Shown: positions 19,290-28,900, numbered from the stretch's first letter. The stretch is DNA of 64,000 nt from Catenulispora acidiphila DSM 44928 (GCF_000024025.1 NC_013131.1:6882001-6946000), one strand, 5' to 3'. Numbers and translations: made by a program. Notes: generated by a model not told the origin, from the sequence alone.

Positions 19290-19306
19290 CTTCTCGCTTC
19301 GCCCGG

Positions 19307-20368
19307 CTAGCGGGTCCGGTCCAGATAGCGCCGTCCGGCCTCCACCAGCGCCGGCACCGCCGTCCCGGCGCGCTCGAAGCCCTCGCCGAGGGTCAGGCCG
19401 CGCTCGTGCCGGTAGTGGATGCCCTCCAGGATGACGGCGAGCTTGTAGTGGCTGAAGGCGATGTACCAGTCGAGGTCGTCGACGATCAGTCCGGTCGCGT
19501 TCTGGTACCGCTCCACGATCTCCCGGCTGCCGGGGAAGCCCTCGTGGTTGGTCAGGCCGCCGCCGGCCGCGGCCAGGATGTCCTTGGAGGGATGGCCCGG
19601 ATCCTCCCAGTAGGTGAGCAGCAGACCGAGGTCGGCCAGCGGGTCGCCGAGGGTGGACATCTCCCAGTCGAAGACCGCCGCGACCGCGGTCTGCCCGCCC
19701 TCCGGCAGCCGCATCATCACGTTGTCCAGCCGGTAGTCGCCGTGCAGGATCGTCGAGCGCTGAGTCACCGGAACGGCGGCGCGCAGCCCGTCGCCGAGCT
19801 CGAACAGACCCCTGATCTCACGGCTCTGCGACGCCGCGTACTGCCGGTCCCAGCGGTCCAGCTGCCGGTGCAGATACCCTTCCGGGCGCCCGAAATCGGC
19901 CAGTCCGACCTGCCCCGGATCCACCCGGTGCAAGGCGGCGAGCACGTCGACCAGGCTCTCCCCCACCGAGCGCCGCTGCGCCACGCTGAGCGCCGCGCAC
20001 TGCGCCCGCGTGCGCAGCACCACGCCTTCGACCTTCTCCATCAGGTAGAACGGCGCGCCGATCACGTCCGGGTCCTCGCACAGCACGTACGCGCGCGCCA
20101 CCGGCACGGTCCCGGCCAGCGCGGAGATCACGCGGTACTCCCGCCGCATGTCGTGCGCCGTGGGCAGCACGTGCCCCAGCGGCGGGCGGCGCAGGACCCA
20201 CGCCTGCCCGCCGGCGTCGCGCAGTTCGTAGGTGAGATTGGAAAGACCGCCGGCGATCAGCTCGGCGGTCAGCGGAGGCTTGGCTCCCACCTGCGGGACG
20301 GCTGCCAGGAAGGCAGCGACGGCGGCCGGGTCGAGCCCGGCCGAGGCGGGCGCGGCGGGGTCTGTCAC
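19307..20368 (-). CDS. Phosphotransferase-family protein (APH/choline-kinase fold)
   Basis: 353 aa from a GTG at 20368; an upstream GTG at 20422 would add 18 residues and cannot be excluded. Motifs: GGLSNLTYEL (nucleotide loop), a VLRRPP strand, the catalytic loop ILHGDYRLDNVMM and the metal motif VFDWEMSTLGDPLADLG. These match the phosphotransferases that accompany acyl-CoA dehydrogenases (ACAD10/11-like N-domain), not antibiotic kinases. It diverges from an SDR gene, which fits a lipid or hydroxyacyl-CoA role. Confidence 0.85.
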   Translation of the reverse strand: MTDPAAPASAGLDPAAVAAFLAAVPQVGAKPPLTAELIAGGLSNLTYELRDAGGQAWVLRRPPLGHVLPTAHDMRREYRVISALAGTVPVARAYVLCEDPDVIGAPFYLMEKVEGVVLRTRAQCAALSVAQRRSVGESLVDVLAALHRVDPGQVGLADFGRPEGYLHRQLDRWDRQYAASQSREIRGLFELGDGLRAAVPVTQRSTILHGDYRLDNVMMRLPEGGQTAVAAVFDWEMSTLGDPLADLGLLLTYWEDPGHPSKDILAAAGGGLTNHEGFPGSREIVERYQNATGLIVDDLDWYIAFSHYKLAVILEGIHYRHERGLTLGEGFERAGTAVPALVEAGRRYLDRTR

Positions 20369-20481
20369 CCTTCGAAAGGTATGGCCTATCGTTCCCTCGC
20401 GAAAGAGCGAAGATTGCGGCACGGCGGCCGGCGCGCGGATCCCGGTGCGCGGCCCGCCGCCAGCACGAAGGAGCAGCGCAC

Positions 20482-21258
20482 GTGGACATCCGACTCGACG
20501 GCAAGGTCGCCCTGGTGACCGGCGGTTCCCGCGGCATCGGCCAGGCCATCGCGGCCACCTACGCGGCCTGCGGCGCCCAGGTGGTGATCAGCTCCCGCAA
20601 AATCGACGGCCTGCAGCGCGCCGCCGAAGAGATCCGCGCCGAGGTACCCGACGCCCAGATCGTCCCCTTCGCCGCCCACGCCGGCGACCCGCAGGCCGCC
20701 CACGACTGCGTCCAGTTCGCCGTGGAGACCTTCGGCACCCTCGACATCCTGGTCAACAACGCCGCCACCAACCCCCACTTCGGCAACGTCATCGACGTGG
20801 ACCCGCCCCGCTTCGACAAGACCGTCGAGGTGAACCTGCGCGGCCCTCTCATCTGGACCCAGGAAGCCTGGCGCCAGGCGATGAACCCCGAAAGCACCCA
20901 CCCCGGCGGCTGCGTGATCAACCTGTCCTCGGTCAGCGGCCTGCAGTTCAACGACCCCCTCGGCGTCTACGGCACCACCAAGGCAGCCCTGATCCACCAG
21001 ACCAAGCACCTCGCCGGCGAACTCGCCCCGGCAGTCCGCGTCAACGCCATTGCCCCCGGCCTGGTGAAAACAGAATTCGCCCGCATGCTGTGGGAAGGCG
21101 CCGAGCCCGACGCCAAGTACCCCTGGGCCCTGGAGCGCCTCGGCGAACCCCAGGACATCGCCAACGCCGCCCTGTTCCTGGCCAGCGACCTCGCCTCCTG
21201 GATCACCGGCGAGGTCCTGGTGGTCGACGGCGGCGCGATGATCAAGGGCGGGATCTAG
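20482..21258 (+). CDS. SDR-family oxidoreductase
   Basis: 258 aa from the GTG with AAGGAGC 7 nt upstream. Classical short-chain dehydrogenase: cofactor motif TGGSRGIG at 13-20, NNAAT at 91-95, catalytic Ser in the INLSSVSG segment and Y-x-x-x-K in VYGTTKAAL, C-terminal ITGEVLVVDGG. Residues after the second strand (SSRKIDG) suggest NADP preference. The size and the TetR-free setting point to a 3-oxoacyl or hydroxysteroid reductase; the substrate is unknown. Confidence 0.9.
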   Translation: MDIRLDGKVALVTGGSRGIGQAIAATYAACGAQVVISSRKIDGLQRAAEEIRAEVPDAQIVPFAAHAGDPQAAHDCVQFAVETFGTLDILVNNAATNPHFGNVIDVDPPRFDKTVEVNLRGPLIWTQEAWRQAMNPESTHPGGCVINLSSVSGLQFNDPLGVYGTTKAALIHQTKHLAGELAPAVRVNAIAPGLVKTEFARMLWEGAEPDAKYPWALERLGEPQDIANAALFLASDLASWITGEVLVVDGGAMIKGGI

Positions 21259-21270
21259 GCGGGATCTAGG

Positions 21271-22572
21271 TCACCGCTCTGAAGCCGGCGCCGAAGCCCG
21301 CGCCGCGGCCACCAAAGCCGCGGCGATGCGCTCGACGTCTTCCTCCGGCGTCACATACGGCGGCATCACGTACAGCAGCGTCCCGAACGGCCGGATCCAG
21401 ACCCCCTGGTCCATCGCGGCCTTGGTCGCGGTGCGCATGTCGGTCGGCTGCCGCATCTCGATGACACCGATCGCGCCCAGCACGCGCACGTCGGCGACGC
21501 CGGGCAGTTCGCGCGCGGGTTCCAGGTGCGTGGTGAGCAGCTTCTCGATGCCGGCGACCTGCGTGCGCCACGCACCGTCCAGCAGCAGCCCGGTCGAGGC
21601 GTAGGCGACGGCGCAGGCCAGCGGGTTCGCCATGAACGTGGGCCCGTGCATCAGGACCGGAGCCTCGCCGCTGGAGATCCCGTGCGCGACCCGGGTGGTG
21701 CACAGGACCGCGGCCAGCGTCATGTAGCCGCCGGTCAGTGCCTTCCCGACGGTCATGATGTCCGGGCTGACGCCGGCGTGGTCGGCGGCGAACAGCTCGC
21801 CGGTGCGGCCGAAGCCGGTGGCGATCTCGTCGAAGACCAGCAGCAGTCCGTGTTCGTCGCAGATGCCGCGCAGCAGCTTCAGGACTTCGGGGTCGTAGAA
21901 GTGCATGCCGCCGGCGCCCTGGACGACCGGCTCGACGATGATCGCGGCGAGTGAGTCGGCGTGCTGAGCCGCGAGCTGCGCCAGGTGCGCGGCGTACTCC
22001 TCGGTGAGCACCGTCGGCGGGCGGTCGGCGAAGACGTGCTCGGGCAGGACGTCGGCCCACAGTTGGTGCATGCTGCCGGCCGGGTCGGTGACGGCCATCG
22101 CGCCGAAGGTGTCGCCGTGGTAGCCGCCCCGGACGGTCATCAGGCGGGTGCGGGAGGTGTGCCCCTGCGAGCGCTGGTACTGCAGGCACATCTTGATGGC
22201 GACCTCGACTGAGACCGAGCCGGAGTCGGCGAAGAACACGTGCTCCAGACCGGCCGGCGCCAGCTCGGTCAGGCGCTCGGCGAGCCGGACGCCCGGGGCG
22301 TGGGTGAGACCGCCGAACATCACGTGCGCCATGGAGTCCAGCTGATCGCGGACGGCTTGGTCCAGCGCCGGGTGGCGGTAGCCGTGGATCGCCGACCACC
22401 AGGAGGCCATTCCGTCGAGGAGTTCGCGGCCGTCGGCCAGGCGGATGCGGACGCCGTCGGCGGAGACGACCGGGAAGGGCTCTACCACGGAGGGCATCGG
22501 GGCGTAGGGATGCCAGACCTTGTCGCGGTCCGTGGCGGCCAGTTCGGGAGTCCAGGGCAGTGCTTCACTCAC
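21271..22572 (-). CDS. bioA: Adenosylmethionine-8-amino-7-oxononanoate aminotransferase
   Basis: 433 aa, GTG start. Class III PLP aminotransferase with the BioA hallmarks: VWHPYAPM near the N-terminus, [37 protein letters not shown], the metal/PLP Asp in [14 protein letters not shown], the PLP Lys in [11 protein letters not shown], and [12 protein letters not shown]. It converts KAPA to DAPA with SAM as amino donor in biotin synthesis. bioB, bioD and bioF are not in the window. It overlaps nothing and converges with the SDR gene (12 bp gap). Confidence 0.95.
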   Translation of the reverse strand: MSEALPWTPELAATDRDKVWHPYAPMPSVVEPFPVVSADGVRIRLADGRELLDGMASWWSAIHGYRHPALDQAVRDQLDSMAHVMFGGLTHAPGVRLAERLTELAPAGLEHVFFADSGSVSVEVAIKMCLQYQRSQGHTSRTRLMTVRGGYHGDTFGAMAVTDPAGSMHQLWADVLPEHVFADRPPTVLTEEYAAHLAQLAAQHADSLAAIIVEPVVQGAGGMHFYDPEVLKLLRGICDEHGLLLVFDEIATGFGRTGELFAADHAGVSPDIMTVGKALTGGYMTLAAVLCTTRVAHGISSGEAPVLMHGPTFMANPLACAVAYASTGLLLDGAWRTQVAGIEKLLTTHLEPARELPGVADVRVLGAIGVIEMRQPTDMRTATKAAMDQGVWIRPFGTLLYVMPPYVTPEEDVERIAAALVAAARASAPASER

Positions 22573-22774
22573 CCTGGAATGAAACCACCCGGTCCCGCGT
22601 GGCTCCCACCGCCGCCGGTCACGGCGATGGATGCGCGCGGGCTGTTCAAACTTCTGAGGGACAACTCGGTGTGCCTTCCGCCGTTCGGCTCATCGATCGG
22701 CATATATGAGGAGGAAGCGGCGCACATGTATCAGTATGCACCGCTCATCCGCCACGAACCTGAGGAAGACCAGA

Positions 22775-23965
22775 GTGCGCACCGGGACCCCGCGCCACCC
22801 TCGCCGGACCCTCGGCGTCGCCGCCGTCGCCACGCTGATCGGCGGCGCCCTCGGCTCGGCCGCCGTGCCGGGCACCGCGAACGCCACCGTGCAGCCGGTG
22901 GCCACACCGATTCCGCTGACCAGCGTGCCGACCGACGGCGCCACCGGCATCCACACCGAGGTGCCGGTGAGCGTCACGGCCCAGTCCGGGGAGCAGCTCG
23001 CCTCGGTCACGCTGGCCTCCCCCGACGGCAGCACCGTGCCGGGGTCGCTGAACCCCCAGGGCACGGTGTGGACCGCGGACGACCACCTGCGGACCCGCAC
23101 CCGCTACACGCTCACGGCGACCGGTGTGGCCGCCGACGGCGCGCAGGTGACCCGCAGCTCGTCGTTCACCACCTTCGCGCCCTCGGCCGACAGCCAGCTG
23201 AAGTTCCAGACCACCGAGCCGCAGGACGGCGACCTGGTCGGCGTCGGCATGCCGATCCTGGTGCAGTTCACGCACCCGGTGACCGACCGCGCGGCGGTGG
23301 AGAAGGCGCTGGTCGTGCAGACCGATCCGCCGCAGTCCGGACACTGGAGCTGGCTGTCCGACGCCCGGCTGGACTGGCGTCCGGAGAGCTACTGGCAGCC
23401 GGGCACCAAGGTCCGGGTGTCGCTGAACCTGGACGGCGTGCCGGCCGGATCCGGGCAGTACGGCGGGACCGACACCTCCTTCGCCTTCAACGTCGGCCGC
23501 AAGCAGATGTCGCTGGTGGACCTGTCCAAGCACCAGATGACGGTCTATGACAACGACAAGCCGGTCCGCACCCTGCCGGTCACCGGCGGCAAGCCGGGCG
23601 ACGACACCTGGGGCGGGACCATGGCGGTCATCGACAAGTCCTCCTCGGTCCACATGACGTCGCGGTCGGTCGGCTTCGGCGACGCCTACGACATCCCGGA
23701 CGTCCGGTGGGCGATCCACCTGACGTATTCGGGCACGTACATCCACGCCGCCCCGTGGTCGGTCGGATCGCAGGGTTATGCGAACGTCAGCCACGGCTGC
23801 GTCGGGCTGTCGAACGACCGCGCCGCGTGGCTGTTCCAGAACACCCTGCCCGGGGACCTGGTGCAGGTGGTGAACTCCCCGAAGACGGTCGCGCCCGGCA
23901 ACGGGTACGGCGACTGGATGGAGAGCTGGAACCAGTGGCTGAGCGGGAGCGCGGTGAAGGCTTAG
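22775..23965 (+). CDS. L,D-transpeptidase (Ig-like + YkuD)
   Basis: 396 aa from the GTG at 22775 (GAGGAAG 6 nt upstream); an ATG at 22706 would add 23 residues but spoils the signal peptide. The signal peptide covers residues 1-37 (PRHPRRTLGVAAVATLIGG). Two Ig-like BID domains (about 45-145 and 146-245) precede the YkuD catalytic domain (about 250-375) with H-x-G-T-Y-I-H and the active-site motif SHGCVGLS (Cys 342). The mature protein is exported to the wall, where it makes 3-3 peptidoglycan cross-links. Layout equals mycobacterial LdtMt2-type enzymes; the C-terminal NQWLSGS extension is normal. Confidence 0.92.
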   Translation: MRTGTPRHPRRTLGVAAVATLIGGALGSAAVPGTANATVQPVATPIPLTSVPTDGATGIHTEVPVSVTAQSGEQLASVTLASPDGSTVPGSLNPQGTVWTADDHLRTRTRYTLTATGVAADGAQVTRSSSFTTFAPSADSQLKFQTTEPQDGDLVGVGMPILVQFTHPVTDRAAVEKALVVQTDPPQSGHWSWLSDARLDWRPESYWQPGTKVRVSLNLDGVPAGSGQYGGTDTSFAFNVGRKQMSLVDLSKHQMTVYDNDKPVRTLPVTGGKPGDDTWGGTMAVIDKSSSVHMTSRSVGFGDAYDIPDVRWAIHLTYSGTYIHAAPWSVGSQGYANVSHGCVGLSNDRAAWLFQNTLPGDLVQVVNSPKTVAPGNGYGDWMESWNQWLSGSAVKA

Positions 23966-23968
23966 GCC

Positions 23969-23999
23969 TTGACCTGGAGTCGACTCCAGGTCGTAGCGT
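23969..23999 (+). promoter_or_regulatory. MerR-type promoter of the aldo/keto reductase gene
   Basis: TTGACC (-35, 23969-23974) and TAGCGT (-10, 23994-23999) are separated by 19 bp, the overlong spacer typical of MerR-controlled promoters. A perfect 18-bp palindrome CCTGGAGTCGACTCCAGG (23973-23990) fills the spacer. The predicted start site falls on or next to the ATG at 24007, so the mRNA would be leaderless. No MerR gene is in the window. Confidence 0.85.
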
Positions 24000-24006
24000 C
24001 GCCGGC

Positions 24007-25113
24007 ATGACGATGAACTACCGCGTTCTCGGTGCCACCGGCATCGAAGTGAGCACCTACGCCCTCGGCACCATGATGTTCGGCAAGATCGGCAACCCCG
24101 ACCACGCCGACGGCGAGCGGATCATCCACCGCGCCCTGGACGCCGGGATCAACTTCGTCGACACCGCCGACATGTACTCCACCGGGGAGTCCGAGGAGAT
24201 CGTCGGCAAGGCTTTGCAGGGCCGGCGCGACGACATCGTACTGGCCACCAAGGTCCACTTCTCCCTGGACGACAAGCTCAACCACGGCGGCAACTCCCGG
24301 CGCTACATCACCCGCGCCGTCGAGGACAGCCTGCGCCGCCTGCGGACGGACTGGATCGACCTGTACCAGATCCACCGCCCGGACCCGAAGACGGACGTCG
24401 AGGAGACCCTCGGCGTCCTGACCGACCTGGTCCGCGCCGGCAAAATCCGGTCCTTCGGCAGCTCCACGTTCCCGGCCGAGCAGACCGTCGAGGCCTGGCA
24501 CGTCGCCGAGCGCCGCGGCCTGATGAAGTTCCGCACCGAGCAGCCGCCGTACTCGATCCTGGCCCGCGAGATCGAGCGCTCGGTCCTGCCGACCGCGCAG
24601 CGCCTGAACATGGGCGTCCTCACCTGGAGCCCGCTGGCCTGGGGCTTCCTGAGCGGCAAGTACCGCCGCGGCACCGAGGTGGACTTCACCGCCGGACGCG
24701 CGGCCCTGCGCGCGGACCGCTTCGACCCGTCTCTGCCGGCCAACGCCGCGAAGTACGACGCGGTGGAGAAGCTGGTCAAGCTCGCCGACGACCTCGGCGT
24801 CTCGCTGCCGCAGCTGGCGACCGCCTTCCCGCTCGCGCACCCCGGCGTCACCTCGGTGATCATCGGCCCGCGCACCATGGAGCAGCTCGAATCCTCCCTC
24901 GCCGGCCAGGACCTGGTCCTCGACGACGAGGCGCTGGACCGCATCGACGAGATCGTGCCGCCCGGCACGGACCTGGCGTGGACGGCGGAGGGCGGCGGGT
25001 GGCTGCCGCCGGCGCTGAGCCAGCCCGCCCTGCGGCGGCGGTCGGCCGGGGACCGGGCGGCGGCTGCGGCGACGGCTGCGACCGAGGGCGCCGAAGACGA
25101 GACCGCTGAATAA
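24007..25113 (+). CDS. Aldo/keto reductase
   Basis: 368 aa. AKR fold with the catalytic tetrad recognisable: D in VDTADMY, Y in the same segment, K in LATKVHFS and H in YQIHRPD. The NADPH site is in the C-terminal VIIGPRTMEQLE segment. The GFLSGKYRRG motif is typical of the YajO/Tas branch. A disordered Ala/Arg-rich tail of 40 residues is unusual. It is expressed from a MerR-type promoter and possibly leaderless, so it may respond to a drug, redox or aldehyde signal. Confidence 0.9.
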   Translation: MTMNYRVLGATGIEVSTYALGTMMFGKIGNPDHADGERIIHRALDAGINFVDTADMYSTGESEEIVGKALQGRRDDIVLATKVHFSLDDKLNHGGNSRRYITRAVEDSLRRLRTDWIDLYQIHRPDPKTDVEETLGVLTDLVRAGKIRSFGSSTFPAEQTVEAWHVAERRGLMKFRTEQPPYSILAREIERSVLPTAQRLNMGVLTWSPLAWGFLSGKYRRGTEVDFTAGRAALRADRFDPSLPANAAKYDAVEKLVKLADDLGVSLPQLATAFPLAHPGVTSVIIGPRTMEQLESSLAGQDLVLDDEALDRIDEIVPPGTDLAWTAEGGGWLPPALSQPALRRRSAGDRAAAAATAATEGAEDETAE

Positions 25114-25203
25114 GTGGCCGCAGAATAAGAAGACCGAGTGAACACGCCGGGCCCGGGGATGAACGAGCGCGTCCGCGGACCCGGCGCGGCGGATAATCGC
25201 CCC

Positions 25204-25503
25204 ATGATCGAATCAGTCGCGACCGTCACCACCGACCGCCCCGAGCGCTACCTGAAGCAGCTGGTCTCGCACCTCGGCCGCGAGGTGGACGCCGAGCAGT
25301 CCGAGGACGGCCACAGCGGCGCACTGATCTTCAGCTCCGGCAACTGCGCCCTGAGCGCCGAACCCGGAATGCTGCGCCTGACAGCGCGCGCCCAGGACGA
25401 CGAACGGCTCGCGGCGGTCGAGACAGTGGTGGCGCGGCATCTGGTGCGGTTCGGGGAGAAGGACGCGCTGGTGGTGGTGTGGTCGGCGGCGATGGAGGTG
25501 TAG
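25204..25503 (+). CDS. DUF2218 family protein
   Basis: 99 aa. It has the DUF2218 pattern: TTDRPERYLKQLVSHLGRE, then a FSSGNCALSAEPGMLRLTARAQDDERL core and the RHLVRFGEKDALVVVWS end. These small proteins are often neighbours of siderophore or iron genes in actinobacteria, which is not the case here. No activity is known. Single gene. Confidence 0.85.
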   Translation: MIESVATVTTDRPERYLKQLVSHLGREVDAEQSEDGHSGALIFSSGNCALSAEPGMLRLTARAQDDERLAAVETVVARHLVRFGEKDALVVVWSAAMEV

Positions 25504-25611
25504 CGGGGCGCGCCGAACTTTGAACGCACTCACCTATGAGATCGCCATAACGCCGCACCGCACCGCACCGCAGCACCCTGAGCCGAGGCCGGTACTCCTG
25601 AGTGCGCATCG

Positions 25612-26559
25612 TCAGAGGTTCCGGCCGGCCCGCACCCGCCGCACCAAATCCCGCGCCGCGTCGTCCCAATCCTCATAGGCGAAGCGGAATCCGGCGTCGG
25701 ACAGGCGTCCGGGAATCACACGGCGGCTCTTGAGAAGCAGCTCGGTGTCCGACCGGAGCGCGAAGGCTCCGATCGCGGCCATGGCGCGGGTCGCGGGCAG
25801 ACCGAGCGGCATGCCCCACGCGCGGCGCAGGGTGCGCATGAAGGCGCGCTGGGGCAGCGGGTTCGGGGCGGCGAGGTTGACCGGTCCTTCGAGGTCGGTG
25901 CGGGTGATGAGGAACTCGAGGGCGGCGGTGAAGTCGCGGTCGTGGATCCAGGACACGTACTGGCCTCCGCCCGCGACCGCGCCGCCGAGGCCGAGGCGGG
26001 CCAGCCACGCGAGGTAGTCGAAGATCCCGCCGCGCTCCGGGCCCATCACCATCGCCGAGCGCAGCGCCACCTTGCGGGTGTCCGGGGCGTCGGCGTCGGC
26101 CTGTTCGCGCTCCCAGTTCTTCGCGATCTCGACGCTGTACGCCCAATACGCCGGCACCCCGGCCTCGCCGCCGCCGATGACGCCGCCTTCGTCGTTCGCC
26201 GCGCCGAAGGTGTGCGCGTAGATCGTCGCCGTGCTCGCCTGGAGCCACACCCGGGGCGGACGCTCGGCGCGGGCGATCGCCTCGCCGACCACCCGGGTCG
26301 ACAGCACCCGCGAGTCCATCATCTGGCGAAGGTTCGCCGGGGTGTAGCGGCAACTGACACTGCGCCCCGCCAGGTTCAGCACGACGTCGCACCCGTCGAG
26401 TTCCGCCGCCCACGCCCCGAGCGTCCGGCCGTCCCAGCGCACCTCGTTCGCCCGCCGCGGATTCCGGCTGAGCACCACGACCGAGTGCCCGGCCGCCGTG
26501 AACGCCCGCTCCGCCACCGCACCGACGTGCCCGGACCCGCCGGGGATCACGATCTTCAT
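25612..26559 (-). CDS. TIGR01777-type epimerase (YfcH-like)
   Basis: 315 aa from the ATG at 26559 with GGGAGGC upstream. Rossmann motif GGSGHVG at 7-13, then LNLAGRSV, the extended-SDR catalytic region YWAYSVEIAKNWE and a C-terminal DUF1731 domain (LLLKSRRVIPGRLSDAGFRFAYEDWDDAARDL). The family (YfcH, SulA-like) is widespread; the substrate is unsettled. A TetR-type palindrome lies 17-34 bp upstream of the start. Confidence 0.88.
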   Translation of the reverse strand: MKIVIPGGSGHVGAVAERAFTAAGHSVVVLSRNPRRANEVRWDGRTLGAWAAELDGCDVVLNLAGRSVSCRYTPANLRQMMDSRVLSTRVVGEAIARAERPPRVWLQASTATIYAHTFGAANDEGGVIGGGEAGVPAYWAYSVEIAKNWEREQADADAPDTRKVALRSAMVMGPERGGIFDYLAWLARLGLGGAVAGGGQYVSWIHDRDFTAALEFLITRTDLEGPVNLAAPNPLPQRAFMRTLRRAWGMPLGLPATRAMAAIGAFALRSDTELLLKSRRVIPGRLSDAGFRFAYEDWDDAARDLVRRVRAGRNL

Positions 26560-26575
26560 CCTGCGCCGCCTCCCG

Positions 26576-26593
26576 TTTAAGCGATCGCTCAAA
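26576..26593 (-). promoter_or_regulatory. TetR-type operator TTTAAGCGATCGCTCAAA
   Basis: Near-perfect 18-bp palindrome (one mismatched pair) with core AGCGATCGCT, 17 bp upstream of the epimerase ATG. Many TetR regulators bind this type of site. The TetR gene at 26717-27331 is just upstream on the same strand and is the first candidate. Confidence 0.7.
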
Positions 26594-26716
26594 CTCTAGC
26601 GCGGCGTCGAGCATCGCGGTGTCCAAGCCGTGCGCACGGGCGGCGGCGGTCTGGACTCGCTGATCGGGCGACCTCTGGTGATCAGCCACGCCGCTTAGCG
26701 CACCTCGGCTACAGGC

Positions 26717-27331
26717 TCACGCTGCCTCGGTCACCGCGCCCAACAAAGCCGGCAGGAACAACCGCTCCAACGTCCCCGGAGGCAGCTCCCCCGGCTCCAC
26801 ATAGCTCTGCGCCAGCGCGCCCTCGCGGATCGCGATCAGCATCCTGACCAACGACTCCAGCTCGACGCCGTTCCGCAGGCGCATCCCGGCGCGTGTCAGC
26901 AGCTCCCCCAGCAGCCGTACCGCCTCGGCGCGCAGTCCGGCGTCGTGCTCGGCGAGGCGTTGCGCCGCCTCGGGATCGCGGATCGCGGACAGGGTGAACT
27001 CGGTCGTGACCAGGTACCACGTTCGCTCGGCGTCGTCGAAGTCCGCGAGCGCCGCGGCGATGGCCTCCAGTGTCACCGGGCCTGTGCCGAGGGCTGCCGC
27101 CTGCTTCTCGAAGCGCTCCAGGACCCGCTCGGCGTGTCGGTCGAAGAGGGCGAAGAAGAGTTCTTCTTTACTCGCGAAGTTCGAGTAGAAGGCGCCGCGC
27201 GTGTAGCCGGCGCGTTCGCAGACGTCCTCGATGCGCGTGCCGCCGAAACCGTTCTCGGCGAACGCTTCCAGCGCCGCGTCGAGCAGCTTGGCCAGCGTCT
27301 GCGGCCGGCGCTTCGTCGTCCCCTTGGGCAC
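26717..27331 (-). CDS. TetR-family transcriptional regulator
   Basis: 204 aa from the GTG at 27331 with GGAGGAGG 11 nt upstream. HTH at about 15-60: ALEAFAENGFGGTRIEDVCERAGYTRGAFYSNFASKEELF. The ligand-binding half is all-alpha. It diverges from the class II aldolase gene; a GATAC-6-GTATC inverted repeat between them is the likely autoregulatory operator. The downstream epimerase gene has a different TetR-type palindrome. Confidence 0.9.
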   Translation of the reverse strand: MPKGTTKRRPQTLAKLLDAALEAFAENGFGGTRIEDVCERAGYTRGAFYSNFASKEELFFALFDRHAERVLERFEKQAAALGTGPVTLEAIAAALADFDDAERTWYLVTTEFTLSAIRDPEAAQRLAEHDAGLRAEAVRLLGELLTRAGMRLRNGVELESLVRMLIAIREGALAQSYVEPGELPPGTLERLFLPALLGAVTEAA

Positions 27332-27380
27332 GGCTCTTGACACCTCCTCCGGACGGGGGCAACGATACCGGAACGCATCC

Positions 27381-27396
27381 GATACGGAAATGTATC
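27381..27396. promoter_or_regulatory. Inverted repeat GATAC-ggaaat-GTATC in the TetR/aldolase gap
   Basis: Five-bp arms with a 6-bp spacer, in the only non-coding stretch between divergent TetR and aldolase genes. A related GATACC copy lies 17 bp to the left (27364-27369). Confidence 0.5.
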
Positions 27397-27416
27397 CGAT
27401 CACCGGAAGGGCTGCC

Positions 27417-28232
27417 ATGACCACCACCGAACCGGACGTCCAGCAGGTCGAGCAGGCTGTCGGGAACGTCGCGCAGGAGCTCTACTTCCCGGTGCCGCCG
27501 ACCTTCGACAACGTCGCGGCGGAGCGGCAGTACCGCAAGGAGCAGCTGGCCGCGGGCTTCCGGATCTTCGGCAGGTTCGGCTTCTCCGAGGGCGTGGCCG
27601 GGCACATCACGGTGCGCGACCCGGAGTTCCCGGACACCTTCTGGGTCAACGGTTTCGGGCAGTCCTTCAGCCAGATCAAGGCCTCGGACCTGATCCGCTG
27701 CGACCACGAGGGCACCGTCCTGGAAGGCCGTTTCCACGTCAACCGCGCGGCGTTCGTCATCCACGCCGAGGTGCACCGCGCGCGCCCCGACGTGATCGCC
27801 GCCGCGCACTCGCACTCCTTGCACGGCAAGGCTTTCGCCTCCCTGGGCGTCCCGCTGGACCCGATCACGCAGGACGCGTGCGCCTTCTTCGAGGACCACG
27901 GCCTGTACGCCGGCTACGGCGGGGTCGCCAGCGACGTCGAGGAGGGCAAGCGCATCGGCGCGGCGCTGGGCGGGTACAAGGCCGCGATCCTGCAGAACCA
28001 CGGCCTGATCACGGTCGGCGAGTCGGTCGCCGAGGCGGTGTGGTGGTTCGTGACGATGGAGCGCTCGTGCCAGGCGCAGCTGCTGGCGATGGCGGCCGGC
28101 ACGCCCAAGCTGATCGACCGCGAGACCGCGCTGATGGTGCGCGAGCAGATCGGCGGACACTTCGCCGGGTGGTTCCAGGCGCGTCCGCTGTGGGACCAGA
28201 TCGTGGCGTCCGACCCGGACCTGTTCGACTAG
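27417..28232 (+). CDS. Class II aldolase/adducin-domain protein
   Basis: 271 aa, ATG with GGAAGGG upstream. The class II aldolase fold is shown by the substrate loop FSEGVAGHITVRDPE, the zinc ligands in AAAHSHSLHGKAFA (His-x-His) and a third His in ILQNHGLITVG. The general base Glu (ETDV of FucA) is not obvious. This is the adducin-like branch common in actinobacteria, and its true substrate is unknown. Controlled by the divergent TetR. Confidence 0.88.
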   Translation: MTTTEPDVQQVEQAVGNVAQELYFPVPPTFDNVAAERQYRKEQLAAGFRIFGRFGFSEGVAGHITVRDPEFPDTFWVNGFGQSFSQIKASDLIRCDHEGTVLEGRFHVNRAAFVIHAEVHRARPDVIAAAHSHSLHGKAFASLGVPLDPITQDACAFFEDHGLYAGYGGVASDVEEGKRIGAALGGYKAAILQNHGLITVGESVAEAVWWFVTMERSCQAQLLAMAAGTPKLIDRETALMVREQIGGHFAGWFQARPLWDQIVASDPDLFD

Positions 28233-28242
28233 AGCGAGCCGA

Positions 28243-28821
28243 TCAATCAAGCCACTTCAGGAGCACGTCGGTATCGCCCGCCTGCATGGAACTGCGCACG
28301 ACCGGATCCATGAGCTCCAGCGAGCCGACGTACTCCAGCTCCATCGCCCACACCGCTTCAGGTCCCGCCAGCCGCGCCAGGCGCGCGTAGCCGCTTCTCA
28401 GGGTCATGCGATCCTTGGTACGCAGACAGCGGCGCAGCGAGTGCTGCACCAGGACCGCGTCGCTGGCATACGTCAACGGCCACGCGTAGTCAGCCGGTCC
28501 CCATTCACCCGCCGCCGCCGGCACCACGCGGGCCACGCCGCCGAAATCCTCGCAGCGCAGCACGACGTCGATCCGCACCGACTCGGCAGTGGTCACGTTC
28601 AAGAACAGCTCACGCAACACCGCGGGTGTCACCCGCCGGCTCCGCACGAGCCGCCTGCGCGCGGACTGCGCCGCCCGCGGATGCCGCGCCGCCCACCGGT
28701 GCCACCGCCGGGGTCCGGGCAGCCAGACCACCGCGCGCAGGCCGAGCGGCACCCATCCGCGGCTCACGACGGCGTGGATCACATCGGTCAACGGTAACGC
28801 AGAACCCTGACTGGACACCAC
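28243..28821 (-). CDS. Hypothetical protein
   Basis: 192 aa if the GTG at 28821 is used; no convincing ribosome binding site marks the start, and the first 45 residues are unusually Arg/Trp-rich (RRWHRWAARHPRAAQSARRR), so the real start may be further in. The C-terminal half is acidic to neutral and helical. No motif is recognised. It is 10 bp from the convergent aldolase stop. Confidence 0.5.
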   Translation of the reverse strand: MVSSQGSALPLTDVIHAVVSRGWVPLGLRAVVWLPGPRRWHRWAARHPRAAQSARRRLVRSRRVTPAVLRELFLNVTTAESVRIDVVLRCEDFGGVARVVPAAAGEWGPADYAWPLTYASDAVLVQHSLRRCLRTKDRMTLRSGYARLARLAGPEAVWAMELEYVGSLELMDPVVRSSMQAGDTDVLLKWLD

Positions 28822-28900
28822 GGTCCGGCTCGACGAGTGTTTCCGCCGGGAGCCGGACGCCGCGAGGCGCGACCCGCAAACCGCAAACCGCGACGCCGAA

